This document shows, one piece after another, positions 17,882 through 28,701 of a stretch of DNA of 64,000 nucleotides. The first letter of the stretch is position 1. Each line of letters begins with the position of its first letter. Position numbers and translations under genes: made by a program. Below the pieces are notes generated by a model. The model was not told where the DNA came from and did not search any database. It was given only the letters and a program-made list of their open reading frames with translations. The stretch spans positions 186,001 through 250,000 of the forward strand of contig NZ_JABBJF010000002.1 in the NCBI RefSeq assembly GCF_014218705.1, read 5' to 3'. This stretch comes from Kluyvera sichuanensis (GTDB lineage: Bacteria > Pseudomonadota > Gammaproteobacteria > Enterobacterales > Enterobacteriaceae).

Positions 17882-19518
17882 TATTTCGCCCTCTTAGGCT
17901 CTGGATCTTTTTTATCCTTCGCTTCGAACACCAGCGCGTTGCTCTTCTCATTCAGCGTTTTCAGCACCGGCTGCAGCTCACGCAGAACCTGATCCAGACG
18001 CTGCATGTCGCCCACCATCTTGTTGTAGGCGGCGGAACCCGGCTGGAAGCCCTGCATACTGCGGTTTAGCTCACGCAGCGTTTTCTGCATATCGGCAGGC
18101 AACTGCTGCGCGGACTGGCTGGCGGTTATCTTGTTCAGATTATCCAGCGTCGTCTGCAGGCGGCGCATCGTGTTCTGGCTTTCACTCAGCGTGTTCGTGG
18201 CCTGTTCAACCATCGGCGTTAGCGGCAGATTGTTGATCTTATCGAGCGTATCCATCAGGCGCTGCTGGATCTGCGCCAGGCCACCGCTGACGGTTGGGAT
18301 AATCTGATGACCACCAAACTCAGGCATCTCTTTAACCGGTTTCTCTTTTGGATAGAAATCAAGATCCACGTAAAGTGCACCCGTTACCAGGTTACCCGTT
18401 TTTAACGCACCACGCAGGCCACGTTGAATAAGGCCGGTTAAATGGGCCCCTACGTCAGGTTTTTCTCCGAGTTCGCTCGCCAGACGCTCTGGTTCAATGC
18501 GGATCATCACAGGGATACGATAGTCATCGTTCAATGCCTGACGTAAACCCGGCACAAAATATGGCACCTGTGCCACAGTACCCAGGCGAATGCCGCGGAA
18601 TTCGACCGGCGCACCGGGCTGCAGCCCACGTACAGAATCTTTGAAGAACATCAGGTAGTCGATGTGCTGGGTATAGAGCGAATCCTGAATGCTCTTTTGA
18701 TCGTCATACAGCTTAAATTCGGTTTTCTCAGCTATTGGCTGCCCCAGTTCCACACCTTCCGGAACGTCAAAGCTGACGCCACCGCTAAAGAGTGTCGATA
18801 GCGAGCCCATTTCTACACGCATCCCAGCGGAGGTCAGATCGACCGCTACGCCGCTGTCCTTCCAGAAACGTACGTTGCTGGTCACCAGTCGATCGTTTGG
18901 CGCGCTGATAAACAACTGGTAGCTGATAGTGCGGCTCTGCGGGTCAAAAGTACTCGTCTCAACGGAGCCCACACGGTAGCCACGGAACAGCACCGGATCG
19001 CCCGGACTGAGCTGCCCTGCTTTTTTACTATCAAGCAGCACACGAATGCCCTTCGCATCAGGCGGTGCCAGCGGCGGTGAATCCAGTAACTGATAGCTGT
19101 TCAGCTCAGAACCTTTAGAACCCGGCTGAAGTTCGATATAGGCCCCCGACAGCAGCGTACCCAACCCGCTGATGCCTTCACGGCCAATCTGCGGCTTCAC
19201 GACCCAGAATACCGAATCTTTGTGCAGCAGCTTTTCCATGCCGGAATTCAGTCGCGCTTTAATTTCCACGTGCGTTAGATCGTCGGTCAACGTCGTGCTT
19301 TCGACAATACCAACGTCAACGCTGCGGCTTTTGATCGTCGTTTTACCACCTTCAATACCTTCAGCGTTGGTGGTGATAAGCGTCACCTCCGGCCCCTGAT
19401 GGCTGTAGTGGTAAAATAAGATCCAGGCACCAATCAGCGCCGTTACGATCGGGAAGATCCAAACGGGAGACCAGTTTTTCACTTTCTGCACCTTCGCCTC
19501 CCCACTCTTGGTTTCCAT
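17881..19518 (-). CDS. pqiB: MCE-domain intermembrane lipid transport protein PqiB
   Basis: A 545-residue protein with a short cytoplasmic N-terminus, one membrane helix (near residues 16-36, VWIFPIVTALIGAWILF) and three MCE domains (GPEVTLITTNAEGIEGGKT; ADAKGIRVLLDSKKAGQLSPGDPVLFRG; and SVRGLQPGAPVEFRGIRLG). A long coiled-coil tail forms a periplasmic needle. The start METKSGEAKVQKVKNW fits the E. coli protein, and an upstream ATG would overlap pqiA. It is thought to move lipids between membranes. Confidence 0.95.
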   Translation of the reverse strand: METKSGEAKVQKVKNWSPVWIFPIVTALIGAWILFYHYSHQGPEVTLITTNAEGIEGGKTTIKSRSVDVGIVESTTLTDDLTHVEIKARLNSGMEKLLHKDSVFWVVKPQIGREGISGLGTLLSGAYIELQPGSKGSELNSYQLLDSPPLAPPDAKGIRVLLDSKKAGQLSPGDPVLFRGYRVGSVETSTFDPQSRTISYQLFISAPNDRLVTSNVRFWKDSGVAVDLTSAGMRVEMGSLSTLFSGGVSFDVPEGVELGQPIAEKTEFKLYDDQKSIQDSLYTQHIDYLMFFKDSVRGLQPGAPVEFRGIRLGTVAQVPYFVPGLRQALNDDYRIPVMIRIEPERLASELGEKPDVGAHLTGLIQRGLRGALKTGNLVTGALYVDLDFYPKEKPVKEMPEFGGHQIIPTVSGGLAQIQQRLMDTLDKINNLPLTPMVEQATNTLSESQNTMRRLQTTLDNLNKITASQSAQQLPADMQKTLRELNRSMQGFQPGSAAYNKMVGDMQRLDQVLRELQPVLKTLNEKSNALVFEAKDKKDPEPKRAK

Positions 19519-19522
19519 GCTT

Positions 19523-20782
19523 TTACGACTCCTCATGGCTTGATTCAGGTTCCCGATCCCACGAAAGTCGCGGATCAAACGTCATTGCCGAGAACATGGT
19601 CATTATGACGACCAGCGCAAACATCAGCGCGCCAATCGCCGGATAGATATTCATTAGGCCCCCGATACGCACCAGGGCCGAAAGCACTGCAATAACAAAG
19701 ACGTCGATCATCGACCAGCGGCCAACAAACTCCACCACTTCGTAGATCAGGTGCATACGTTCGCTGTCCCGGTGCTTACGCTTCATACCGTTGGCATCCA
19801 GGCACAGCCAGGCGATGGCGATCATCTTCAGCGTCGGCACCATAATACTGGCGAGGAAAATGACCATCGCCACTGGATACGATCCTTCGCTCCAGAGCAG
19901 TACCACCCCGGCCAGGATGGTCGACGGCATTTTGTCGCCCAGCAGGTCGGTTATCATGATAGGCAAAATGTTGGCCGGGAGATAAAGCATGATTGACGTC
20001 ACCAACAGCGCCATTGTCCACTGCAGACTGTTTTTACGTCGGACGTGTCCTTTGCTGTGGCAACGCGGGCACTCAAGCTGGTCAGCAGGTAAAATCGCCG
20101 TACAGCAGGCGCAGGAGCGCAACCCCTGAAGAATACCGGTGACGCCGGGTTTCAGCGGCTGTTCAAGCTTGGGCATCGGGGCGATATCGTCCCATAGCCA
20201 GCGACGGTCCACGCACTGGAAGGTTCGCAGTTGCAAGAGACAGAAAAGACACCAGGGCAGGAAGCTGCTGCCAACGCCGATATCGCCGTACGCCATCAGC
20301 TTCACAAAGCTCACCAGCACCCCGGCAAGGAAGATTTCCGCCATGCCCCAGGTTTTCAGGGTAAACAGGATACGCGCCAGAATCGCCTTAAGCCGGTGCG
20401 GCATGCGCACCCGGTTAACCAACAGCAGAATGGTAATCAAACAGAACGCGGGCACCAACTGTACAAACAGCAGGAAGAAGGTGCCGAGGCTGGCGTAGTT
20501 TTCAGAAAACATGACGCTCGGGATTTCCAGCAGCTCAATCTCACTGTTAACCCCCGCGACGTTCATGCTGATAAACGGAAACAGGTTGGCCAGCAGCAGC
20601 ATAAAGAGCGCAACCAGCACATAGGCCGTCGGACGCCGCCGAGGCTCGTCCCACGCGGTGGTCAGCGTTGTACCACAGCGTGGGCAGGTGGCCTTATGTC
20701 GGTGCTCCAGGTGCGGCAACGCCACCAGCATGTCACATTGTGGACATAGGATATGCTGCGCAGCATGATGTTGTTCGCACAT
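19523..20782 (-). CDS. pqiA: integral membrane protein PqiA
   Basis: A 419-residue inner membrane protein with two PqiA domains, each holding about four helices. Each is preceded by a zinc-ribbon-like cysteine set (CPQCDMLV...CPRCGTTL and CACCTAILPADQLECPRCHSKGHVRR). It is the inner-membrane partner of PqiB. In E. coli the operon is paraquat- and SoxRS-inducible. The pqiB start lies four bases after its stop, and uup lies 13 bases upstream on the same strand. Confidence 0.95.
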   Translation of the reverse strand: MCEQHHAAQHILCPQCDMLVALPHLEHRHKATCPRCGTTLTTAWDEPRRRPTAYVLVALFMLLLANLFPFISMNVAGVNSEIELLEIPSVMFSENYASLGTFFLLFVQLVPAFCLITILLLVNRVRMPHRLKAILARILFTLKTWGMAEIFLAGVLVSFVKLMAYGDIGVGSSFLPWCLFCLLQLRTFQCVDRRWLWDDIAPMPKLEQPLKPGVTGILQGLRSCACCTAILPADQLECPRCHSKGHVRRKNSLQWTMALLVTSIMLYLPANILPIMITDLLGDKMPSTILAGVVLLWSEGSYPVAMVIFLASIMVPTLKMIAIAWLCLDANGMKRKHRDSERMHLIYEVVEFVGRWSMIDVFVIAVLSALVRIGGLMNIYPAIGALMFALVVIMTMFSAMTFDPRLSWDREPESSHEES

Positions 20783-20795
20783 GAAAACTCCTCAA

Positions 20796-22703
<1,908 letters not shown>

Positions 22704-22715
22704 TCTTTATTCCTT

Positions 22716-24821
22716 TCAGGCTGCGGTAATCAGCCAGCAGTTGTGGATCTGACGGTTACGGGCAAAATCCTGAGACTGTGTTTTTTGGGTAATATCTTGT
22801 GCTTTCAGTCCCAGTTCAGCCAGGCCGTCGTGGTCCATACGGAAACCGCGTTTGTTGTTGGAGAACATGATGGTGCCGCCTTTACGCAGCAGACGTTTCA
22901 GATCTTTCATCAGACGCAGGTGATCGCGCTGAACGTCAAACGCATCTTCCATACGTTTGGAGTTCGAGAAGGTTGGCGGATCGATAAAGATCACATCGAA
23001 CTGTTCGTCGGTATCGCGCAGCCATGCCAGCACGTCCGCCTGCATCAGGCGATGAGCGCGGCCGGTTAAGCCGTTAAGGCGCAGGTTACGTTCCGCCCAC
23101 TCCAGATAGGTACGCGACATATCCACGGTGGTGGTCGAACGCGCGCCGCCCAGACCGGCGTGCACGCTGGCACTCCCGGTGTAGGAGAACAGGTTCAGGA
23201 AGTCTTTGCCCTTGCTCATCTCACCCAGCATACGGCGGGCGATACGGTGGTCGAGGAACAGACCAGTATCGAGGTAATCGGTCAGGTTGACCCACAGGCG
23301 CGCGTTGTATTCGCTTACCTCCATGAAGTCGCCCTTCTCGTTCATCTTCTGATACTGGTTTTTACCCTTCTGACGCTCACGGGTTTTCAGCACCAGCTTG
23401 TTCGGTGTAATACCGAGCACGGCAATAGTCGCGGCAATAATGTCGAACAGACGCTGGCGCGCTTTGTTGGCATCAACGGTTTTCGGCGGCGCATACTCCT
23501 GCACCACCACCCAATCGGCGTAGCGGTCAACGGCCACGTTATATTCCGGCAGGTCGGCGTCATACAGGCGGTAGCATTCGATCCCTTCCTGTTTCGCCCA
23601 CTTCTCATATTTCTTCAGATTCTTACGCAGACGGTTAGCGTAATCTTCCGCCAGCGAGGCAGGTTTCTCACCGGTGGTTTCAGCCAGGTGATAGTTTTTC
23701 TGTACGCAGTCCAGCGGGCCATTTTTCGCTTTAAACTGACGCTCGGCGCGCAGCTGCAGGCAGCTTAACAGCTCCGGAGAGGCGCTAAACAGCGACAAGT
23801 TCCAGCCACCAAACTGGTTTTTCATATTGCGGCCGAGCAGGCTGTGCATTGCTATCAACGCCGGTTCGCTTTCCAGACGCTCGCCGTACGGCGGGTTACT
23901 GATAACGGTACCGTAAGGCCCTTTCGGCAGCGGGTTGATCAGCTGCGCCACGTCTTTCACCTCAAAGGTGATAAGTTCGCCAATACCGGCACGACGGGCG
24001 TTGCTGCGCGCCAGCTCAACCACGCGGCTGTCGACGTCAGAGCCAAAGAAGCGGGATTCATAGGCGGCAAGACCGGCACGAGCGCGGGTCTGCGCGTCGG
24101 CTTTCACTTCTTTCCACACGGCATCGTCATGCTGCGCCCAGCCGCTGAAGCCCCAGTGGCCGCGGTGCAGCCCCGGCGCACGGTCGGTAGCCCACATCGC
24201 CGCTTCAATCAGCAGCGTGCCGGAACCACACATAGGGTCGAGCAGCGGCGTACCCGGCACCCAGCCGGAACGCATGACGATAGCCGCCGCCAGGTTCTCT
24301 TTGATTGGCGCCATACCGGTACGATCGCGATAGCCGCGCAGGTGCAGGCCTTCGCCGCTCAGATCGAGAGAAATATAGGCGGTCTCTTTGTTGAGACGGA
24401 CGTTAATACGCAGATCCGGGTTTTCACGATCGACGTTAGGACGCGGCAGATTTTTACGCGTAAAGGCATCGACGATCGCATCTTTTACCTTCAACGCACC
24501 GTACTGGCTGTTACGGATGCTATCGTTCAGGCCGCCGAAGCTCACCGCAAAGGTGGCATCCGGGGTGAAGATCGAGGTCCAGTCGATAGCCTGCACGCCG
24601 AGATAAAGATCGAGATCGCTCCAGACGCTACATTCTCCCAGCGGCATCATGATGCGCGAAGCCAGACGACTCCACATCAGGCTTTTGTACAGAAGCTGCG
24701 TGTCGCCCTGGAAATGGACGCCGCCCTGGGCAATCTGGCACTCTTGGGCGCCCAGGCCTTCCAGTTCAGTTTTTAACAGCTCTTCCAGCCCACGGGCCGT
24801 ACTGGCAAACAGAGAATTCAT
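22716..24821 (-). CDS. rlmL: bifunctional 23S rRNA methyltransferase RlmKL
   Basis: A 701-residue fusion. The N-terminal half (THUMP, then [10 protein letters not shown] at 195-204 and NPPYGER at 309-315) is RlmL, which makes m2G2445. The C-terminal half ([19 protein letters not shown] then DPPTFSNSK) is RlmK, which makes m7G2069. It ends 12 bases before the uup start and probably shares transcripts with uup. E. coli RlmL is 702 residues. Confidence 0.97.
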   Translation of the reverse strand: MNSLFASTARGLEELLKTELEGLGAQECQIAQGGVHFQGDTQLLYKSLMWSRLASRIMMPLGECSVWSDLDLYLGVQAIDWTSIFTPDATFAVSFGGLNDSIRNSQYGALKVKDAIVDAFTRKNLPRPNVDRENPDLRINVRLNKETAYISLDLSGEGLHLRGYRDRTGMAPIKENLAAAIVMRSGWVPGTPLLDPMCGSGTLLIEAAMWATDRAPGLHRGHWGFSGWAQHDDAVWKEVKADAQTRARAGLAAYESRFFGSDVDSRVVELARSNARRAGIGELITFEVKDVAQLINPLPKGPYGTVISNPPYGERLESEPALIAMHSLLGRNMKNQFGGWNLSLFSASPELLSCLQLRAERQFKAKNGPLDCVQKNYHLAETTGEKPASLAEDYANRLRKNLKKYEKWAKQEGIECYRLYDADLPEYNVAVDRYADWVVVQEYAPPKTVDANKARQRLFDIIAATIAVLGITPNKLVLKTRERQKGKNQYQKMNEKGDFMEVSEYNARLWVNLTDYLDTGLFLDHRIARRMLGEMSKGKDFLNLFSYTGSASVHAGLGGARSTTTVDMSRTYLEWAERNLRLNGLTGRAHRLMQADVLAWLRDTDEQFDVIFIDPPTFSNSKRMEDAFDVQRDHLRLMKDLKRLLRKGGTIMFSNNKRGFRMDHDGLAELGLKAQDITQKTQSQDFARNRQIHNCWLITAA

Positions 24822-24919
24822 ATCGTCACTTTTACTCGCAGAAAATTGTTGCGCATTATAGCCAATCTGCGCCCCATGTCATAAAGTTAAAGGCTTATTT
24901 TCGACTCAGGGACAGCGTT

Positions 24920-26029
24920 GTGGCTACATTATCGCGGCTTTTTATACATCCGGTGAAATCCATGCGCGGCATCGGGCTTACGCACGCCTTTGCCGATATT
25001 AGCGGGATGGCATTTGACCGCATTTTCATGATCACCGAGCCTGATGGCACCTTTATTACCGCCCGGCAGTTCCCGGCAATGGTGCGTTTTACCCCTGCGG
25101 TCCTTCACGATGGTTTACACCTCACTGCGCCCGACGGCAGCAGTGCGTTAGTCCGTTTTGTGGATTTCGTCGGTCAGCCGTCACCAACCGAAGTATGGGG
25201 CAACCATTTTACCTCGCGTATCGCACCCGACGCTATCAATCAGTGGCTGACGCCGTTCTTTAAGCGCGATGTCCAGCTTCGCTGGCTGGGTGATGATCTT
25301 ACCCGACGTGTTAAGCGTCACGACGCGGTGCCGCTCTCATTCGCCGATGGTTTTCCGTTCTTGCTGACCAACGAAGCCTCGCTGCGCGACCTACAGCAAC
25401 ACTGCCGCGCCAGCGTTCGCATGGAGCAGTTCCGCCCTAACCTAGTGGTGACCGGGGCACAAGCCTGGGAAGAAGATAGCTGGAAAACGCTGCGCATTGG
25501 CGACGTGGTCTTCGATGTCGTGAAGCCTTGCAGCCGCTGCATCTTTACGACCATCAGCCCGGAAAAAGGGCAAAAGCATCCGGCGGCTGAACCGCTGAGC
25601 ACGCTACAGTCGTTTCGCACCAACCCTGCCAACGGCGACGTGGATTTCGGTCAGAACCTGATTGCCCGCAATAGCGGCGTGGTTCGCGTGGGTGATGAAG
25701 TGGAAATTCTTACCACCGGCCCGGCCATCGTGTACGGTGCGGGGAAAGCTGACGAAGCGCTGGCTCCGCAAACACAGCAGGATGCACTCGTAGAAATTGA
25801 CTGGGAAGGCAGTCGTTTTACCGGGAATAATCAGCAGATTTTATTGGAACAGCTGGAGCAGCAGGGCATTCGTGTCCCCTACTCCTGCCGCGCAGGTATC
25901 TGCGGCAGCTGCCGCGTGACGCTGTTGGACGGTGAAGTCAATCCGCTGAAAAAGAGTGCGATAGCCAACGATGGTACGATTCTCAGCTGTAGCTGCGTAC
26001 CGAAAACAGCGCTAAAGCTGAAGCTTTAA
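24920..26029 (+). CDS. ycbX: MOSC and [2Fe-2S] protein YcbX
   Basis: A 369-residue protein. Its MOSC_N beta-barrel ([12 protein letters not shown]) and MOSC domain ([12 protein letters not shown], Cys of the molybdenum cofactor site) are followed by a plant-type ferredoxin domain. Cys323, Cys328, Cys331 and a later cysteine (357 or 359) form the 2Fe-2S motif. In E. coli it detoxifies N-hydroxylated bases such as 6-hydroxylaminopurine using Moco. Its stop overlaps the convergent zapC by four bases. Confidence 0.95.
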   Translation: MATLSRLFIHPVKSMRGIGLTHAFADISGMAFDRIFMITEPDGTFITARQFPAMVRFTPAVLHDGLHLTAPDGSSALVRFVDFVGQPSPTEVWGNHFTSRIAPDAINQWLTPFFKRDVQLRWLGDDLTRRVKRHDAVPLSFADGFPFLLTNEASLRDLQQHCRASVRMEQFRPNLVVTGAQAWEEDSWKTLRIGDVVFDVVKPCSRCIFTTISPEKGQKHPAAEPLSTLQSFRTNPANGDVDFGQNLIARNSGVVRVGDEVEILTTGPAIVYGAGKADEALAPQTQQDALVEIDWEGSRFTGNNQQILLEQLEQQGIRVPYSCRAGICGSCRVTLLDGEVNPLKKSAIANDGTILSCSCVPKTALKLKL

Positions 26030-26568
26030 ACCGCCTGCTCCAGGCTGTAACCGTCCAGCCCCGGCTGAGGTTGCAGCCTGTCGTTCATCACCTTGATAGG
26101 GTCGCCAAGCTGCATAGTGCGCCCAGCCAATACCAGACCCGGCTGGGCCAGCAGGCACAGGGCTGCATTATCGCCCGGCTCTACCACCAGCAAATTCACC
26201 TGGCTGTCATCGTCGCTCAACCACACGGCCGCTGCATCGCCGGTTACCGGAGACCAGCTCTCTTCGTGAGCGCGGAAGTGCCAGCTTTTCGGCATTTGCG
26301 GTTTCAGGAAGCGGATAGCCACCAGCGCATTAAGAATGAGCTCAGCGCGATGCTCTTTTGACAGTACAAGATCGCGGCATTTCTCTTCAAAAGAGAAATA
26401 AAGCGCAGCATCGTCAACGCAGAACCCGGTAGGCGCAAAAGCATCGGGGGTTAACATCCGGCGAGCAAAACGCGAACGAAACAACATACCATTGGCTAAA
26501 TCGAGCATCATACGATCGTGCTCTTCATCGTAATACCAACGCCAGTTATCATCAGGTTTAATTCGCAT
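26026..26568 (-). CDS. zapC: FtsZ-ring stabiliser ZapC
   Basis: A 180-residue soluble protein equal in length to E. coli ZapC (YcbW), beginning [20 protein letters not shown]. ZapC binds FtsZ and promotes lateral bundling of filaments. No catalytic motif is expected. It is transcribed from the pyrD side and meets ycbX tail to tail without a terminator. Confidence 0.93.
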   Translation of the reverse strand: MRIKPDDNWRWYYDEEHDRMMLDLANGMLFRSRFARRMLTPDAFAPTGFCVDDAALYFSFEEKCRDLVLSKEHRAELILNALVAIRFLKPQMPKSWHFRAHEESWSPVTGDAAAVWLSDDDSQVNLLVVEPGDNAALCLLAQPGLVLAGRTMQLGDPIKVMNDRLQPQPGLDGYSLEQAV

Positions 26569-26732
26569 TTTACTCCCCCGTCATATTCGCATCCAATGCA
26601 TTGCCCTTTCTTCCGTTGCGTTACTTAGCCTTAAATAATAAAAGACCAATATGTTTAAATAAGCAACAATACGGGAATATAATGCAACCAGGGCCGGAAA
26701 TAAAGCCCTGGATCACATTATCAGGAAAAATA

Positions 26733-27743
26733 CTAGATGTGGGTAACGATTTCTTTAATCAGCGGCGGGCCTTTAAAAATAAACCCGGAATAGATCTGCA
26801 CCAGAGACGCGCCAGCTGCCATCTTTTCACGCGCCGCAATCACCGAGTCGATACCGCCAACGCCAATTATCGGTAATTGACCTTTTAATTCGGCTGACAG
26901 CATACGAATAATTTCGGTGCTTTTTAATTGTAATGGACGACCGCTTAAGCCTCCCATTTCATCGCAATTTTTCATCCCCTGAACCAGAGAACGATCCAAT
27001 GTGGTATTGGTAGCAATCACCCCATCAATATTATGGCGGACTAAACTGTCGGCCACCTGGATCAACTCTTCATGAGAAAGATCCGGAGCGATCTTCACCG
27101 CCACTGGAACATATTTATGGTGCTTTTGTTCGAGTTCAGATTGCTTATTTTTAATACCGGAAAGGAGATCGTCTAACGCATCGCCATATTGCAGCGTACG
27201 CAGCCCAGGGGTATTTGGCGAGGAGATATTAATCGCAATATAACCGGCATAGGCATAGATTTTTTCCATACAAATCAGATAGTCATCTTTGCCCTGCTCA
27301 ACCGGGGTATCTTTATTTTTGCCGATATTAATCCCCAGAATTCCGTCGAAATGCGCTTTTTTTACGTTCTCGACCAGGTTATCAACGCCATGGTTATTGA
27401 AGCCCATACGGTTGATCAACCCTTCGGCATCGACCAGACGGAACAAGCGCGGCTTGTCGTTACCCGGCTGCGGACGCGGCGTGACGGTACCAATCTCAAT
27501 GGAGCCGAATCCCATCGCTCCTAAGGCGTCGATACATTCGCCGTCTTTATCCAGACCGGCGGCCAGACCCAGTGGATTTTTAAACGTCAGCCCCATGCAG
27601 GTGACCGGTTTTTCCGGCACTTTTTGACGCACGAGTGCTTCCAGCGGGGTGCCGGTGACGCGACGTAATTGTTGAAACGTTAATTCATGAGCGCGCTCTG
27701 GATCGAGCTGAAAAAGTGCTTTACGAACGAAGGGATAGTACAT
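26733..27743 (-). CDS. pyrD: dihydroorotate dehydrogenase (quinone), class 2
   Basis: A 336-residue peripheral membrane flavoenzyme oxidising dihydroorotate to orotate with quinone. The N-terminal amphipathic helix [20 protein letters not shown] is the membrane contact. Catalytic Ser175 lies in [11 protein letters not shown] (172-182). FMN-binding segments such as IATNTTLDR and IIGVGGI are present. The start at 27743 has SD AGGAG five bases upstream and matches E. coli length. A PurR box and a start-blocking hairpin lie upstream. Confidence 0.97.
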   Translation of the reverse strand: MYYPFVRKALFQLDPERAHELTFQQLRRVTGTPLEALVRQKVPEKPVTCMGLTFKNPLGLAAGLDKDGECIDALGAMGFGSIEIGTVTPRPQPGNDKPRLFRLVDAEGLINRMGFNNHGVDNLVENVKKAHFDGILGINIGKNKDTPVEQGKDDYLICMEKIYAYAGYIAINISSPNTPGLRTLQYGDALDDLLSGIKNKQSELEQKHHKYVPVAVKIAPDLSHEELIQVADSLVRHNIDGVIATNTTLDRSLVQGMKNCDEMGGLSGRPLQLKSTEIIRMLSAELKGQLPIIGVGGIDSVIAAREKMAAGASLVQIYSGFIFKGPPLIKEIVTHI

Positions 27744-27748
27744 GAACT

Positions 27749-27778
27749 CTCCTGGATTCCCGGTGTGCAAACCGGGGG
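27749..27778 (-). promoter_or_regulatory. pyrD leader hairpin and Shine-Dalgarno
   Basis: On the minus strand a C run is followed by CCCGGT, loop TTGCAC, ACCGGG (27776-27759) and then the SD AGGAG (27753-27749). In E. coli and Salmonella, high CTP makes RNA polymerase start at an upstream C so the hairpin forms and limits pyrD translation; low CTP shifts the start and removes it. The same arrangement is visible here. Confidence 0.75.
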
Positions 27779-27829
27779 CATATTATGTGCGATAACGCTC
27801 AGAAATGGAATTGACCTACGGCAAAAAAA

Positions 27830-27845
27830 GCGCAATCGTTTTCCT
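27830..27845 (-). promoter_or_regulatory. PurR operator of pyrD
   Basis: GCGCAATCGTTTTCCT matches the PurR consensus ACGCAAACGTTTTCGT at most positions. It lies about 90 bases upstream of the pyrD start. E. coli pyrD is a known PurR target. Confidence 0.75.
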
Positions 27846-27994
27846 TCCATTCAACCTCTCCTGCACTCCGCATATGCATTTTCTGGTAATCCATCATCAG
27901 AAAAAGTATTTCGCCCGCAGTTTCCTCTCTGACACACTGATGCAAATGTTATCAATTTTAGATTAATGTTTGTTTTTAGTTATAAGGAGAGACC

Positions 27995-28570
27995 ATGCGC
28001 GTCATTACTTTAGCAGGCAGCCCTCGTTTTCCTTCTCGCTCCAGCTCCCTGCTGGAGTACGCCCGGGAGAAACTCTCTGCCGCCGACGTTGAAGTTTTCC
28101 ATTGGCATCTACAGAACTTCGACCCCGAAGATCTGTTTCACGCCCGTTTTGACAGCCCGGCGCTGCAAACCTTGACCGAGCAGTTAGCTCACGCCGACGG
28201 CCTGATTATCGCCACCCCGGTCTACAAGGCATCATTCGCTGGTGCATTAAAAGCGCTGCTGGATCTGTTGCCCGAGCGTGCGCTGGAAGGCAAAGTGGTG
28301 CTGCCACTGGCAACCGGCGGTACGGTGGCGCATATGCTGGCGGTGGATTACGCCTTAAAGCCGGTGTTGAATGCGTTGAAGGCCCAGGAGATCCTGCAGG
28401 GTGTGTTTGCCGACGATAGCCAGGTGACCGATTATCAGCATAAGCCGCAGTTCAGCCCAAATCTGCACACCCGACTGGACAGCGCGCTGGAAACTTTCTG
28501 GCAGGCGCTGCATCGGCGGGACATTCAGGTTCCCACGTTAAGTTCCGTGCGACTCACCGAACATGTTTGA
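27995..28570 (+). CDS. ssuE: NADPH-dependent FMN reductase SsuE (orphan)
   Basis: A 191-residue flavodoxin-like reductase, the same length as E. coli SsuE. It begins [20 protein letters not shown] (FMN phosphate loop) and has [20 protein letters not shown]. In E. coli it supplies FMNH2 to the alkanesulfonate monooxygenase SsuD from the operon ssuEADCB. Here a strong terminator follows at once and ssuADCB are absent, so it may serve another monooxygenase. AAGGAG lies upstream of the start. Confidence 0.88.
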   Translation: MRVITLAGSPRFPSRSSSLLEYAREKLSAADVEVFHWHLQNFDPEDLFHARFDSPALQTLTEQLAHADGLIIATPVYKASFAGALKALLDLLPERALEGKVVLPLATGGTVAHMLAVDYALKPVLNALKAQEILQGVFADDSQVTDYQHKPQFSPNLHTRLDSALETFWQALHRRDIQVPTLSSVRLTEHV

Positions 28571-28575
28571 TAAAA

Positions 28576-28608
28576 AAAAACGCCGTAGGGAAAAACCTAC
28601 GGCGTTTT
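28576..28608 (+). terminator. rho-independent terminator after ssuE
   Basis: AAACGCCGTAGG, loop GAAAAA, then CCTACGGCGTTTTT, starting a few bases past the ssuE stop. The A run before it suggests it also works from the other side. Confidence 0.92.
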
Positions 28609-28622
28609 TGCTTATATATAAT

Positions 28623-28698
28623 GTAGCCCGGCCGAGCAATGCGACGCCGGGATTGTCACCAAGCCCCCCGGAGTCGGCTCGCGCCTCGTCCGGGCTAC
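28623..28698. repeat. REP/BIME-like palindromic element between ssuE and pepN
   Basis: The ends GTAGCCCGG and CCGGGCTAC are inverted repeats. Inside, on the minus strand, is CCCGGACGAGGCGCGAGC followed by CGACTCCGGG, a REP unit. A second inner hairpin half (CGACGCCGGGA) suggests two opposed units, a BIME. A closely similar unit lies after aspC at 37451-37481. Confidence 0.8.
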
Positions 28699-28701
28699 TG
28701 G

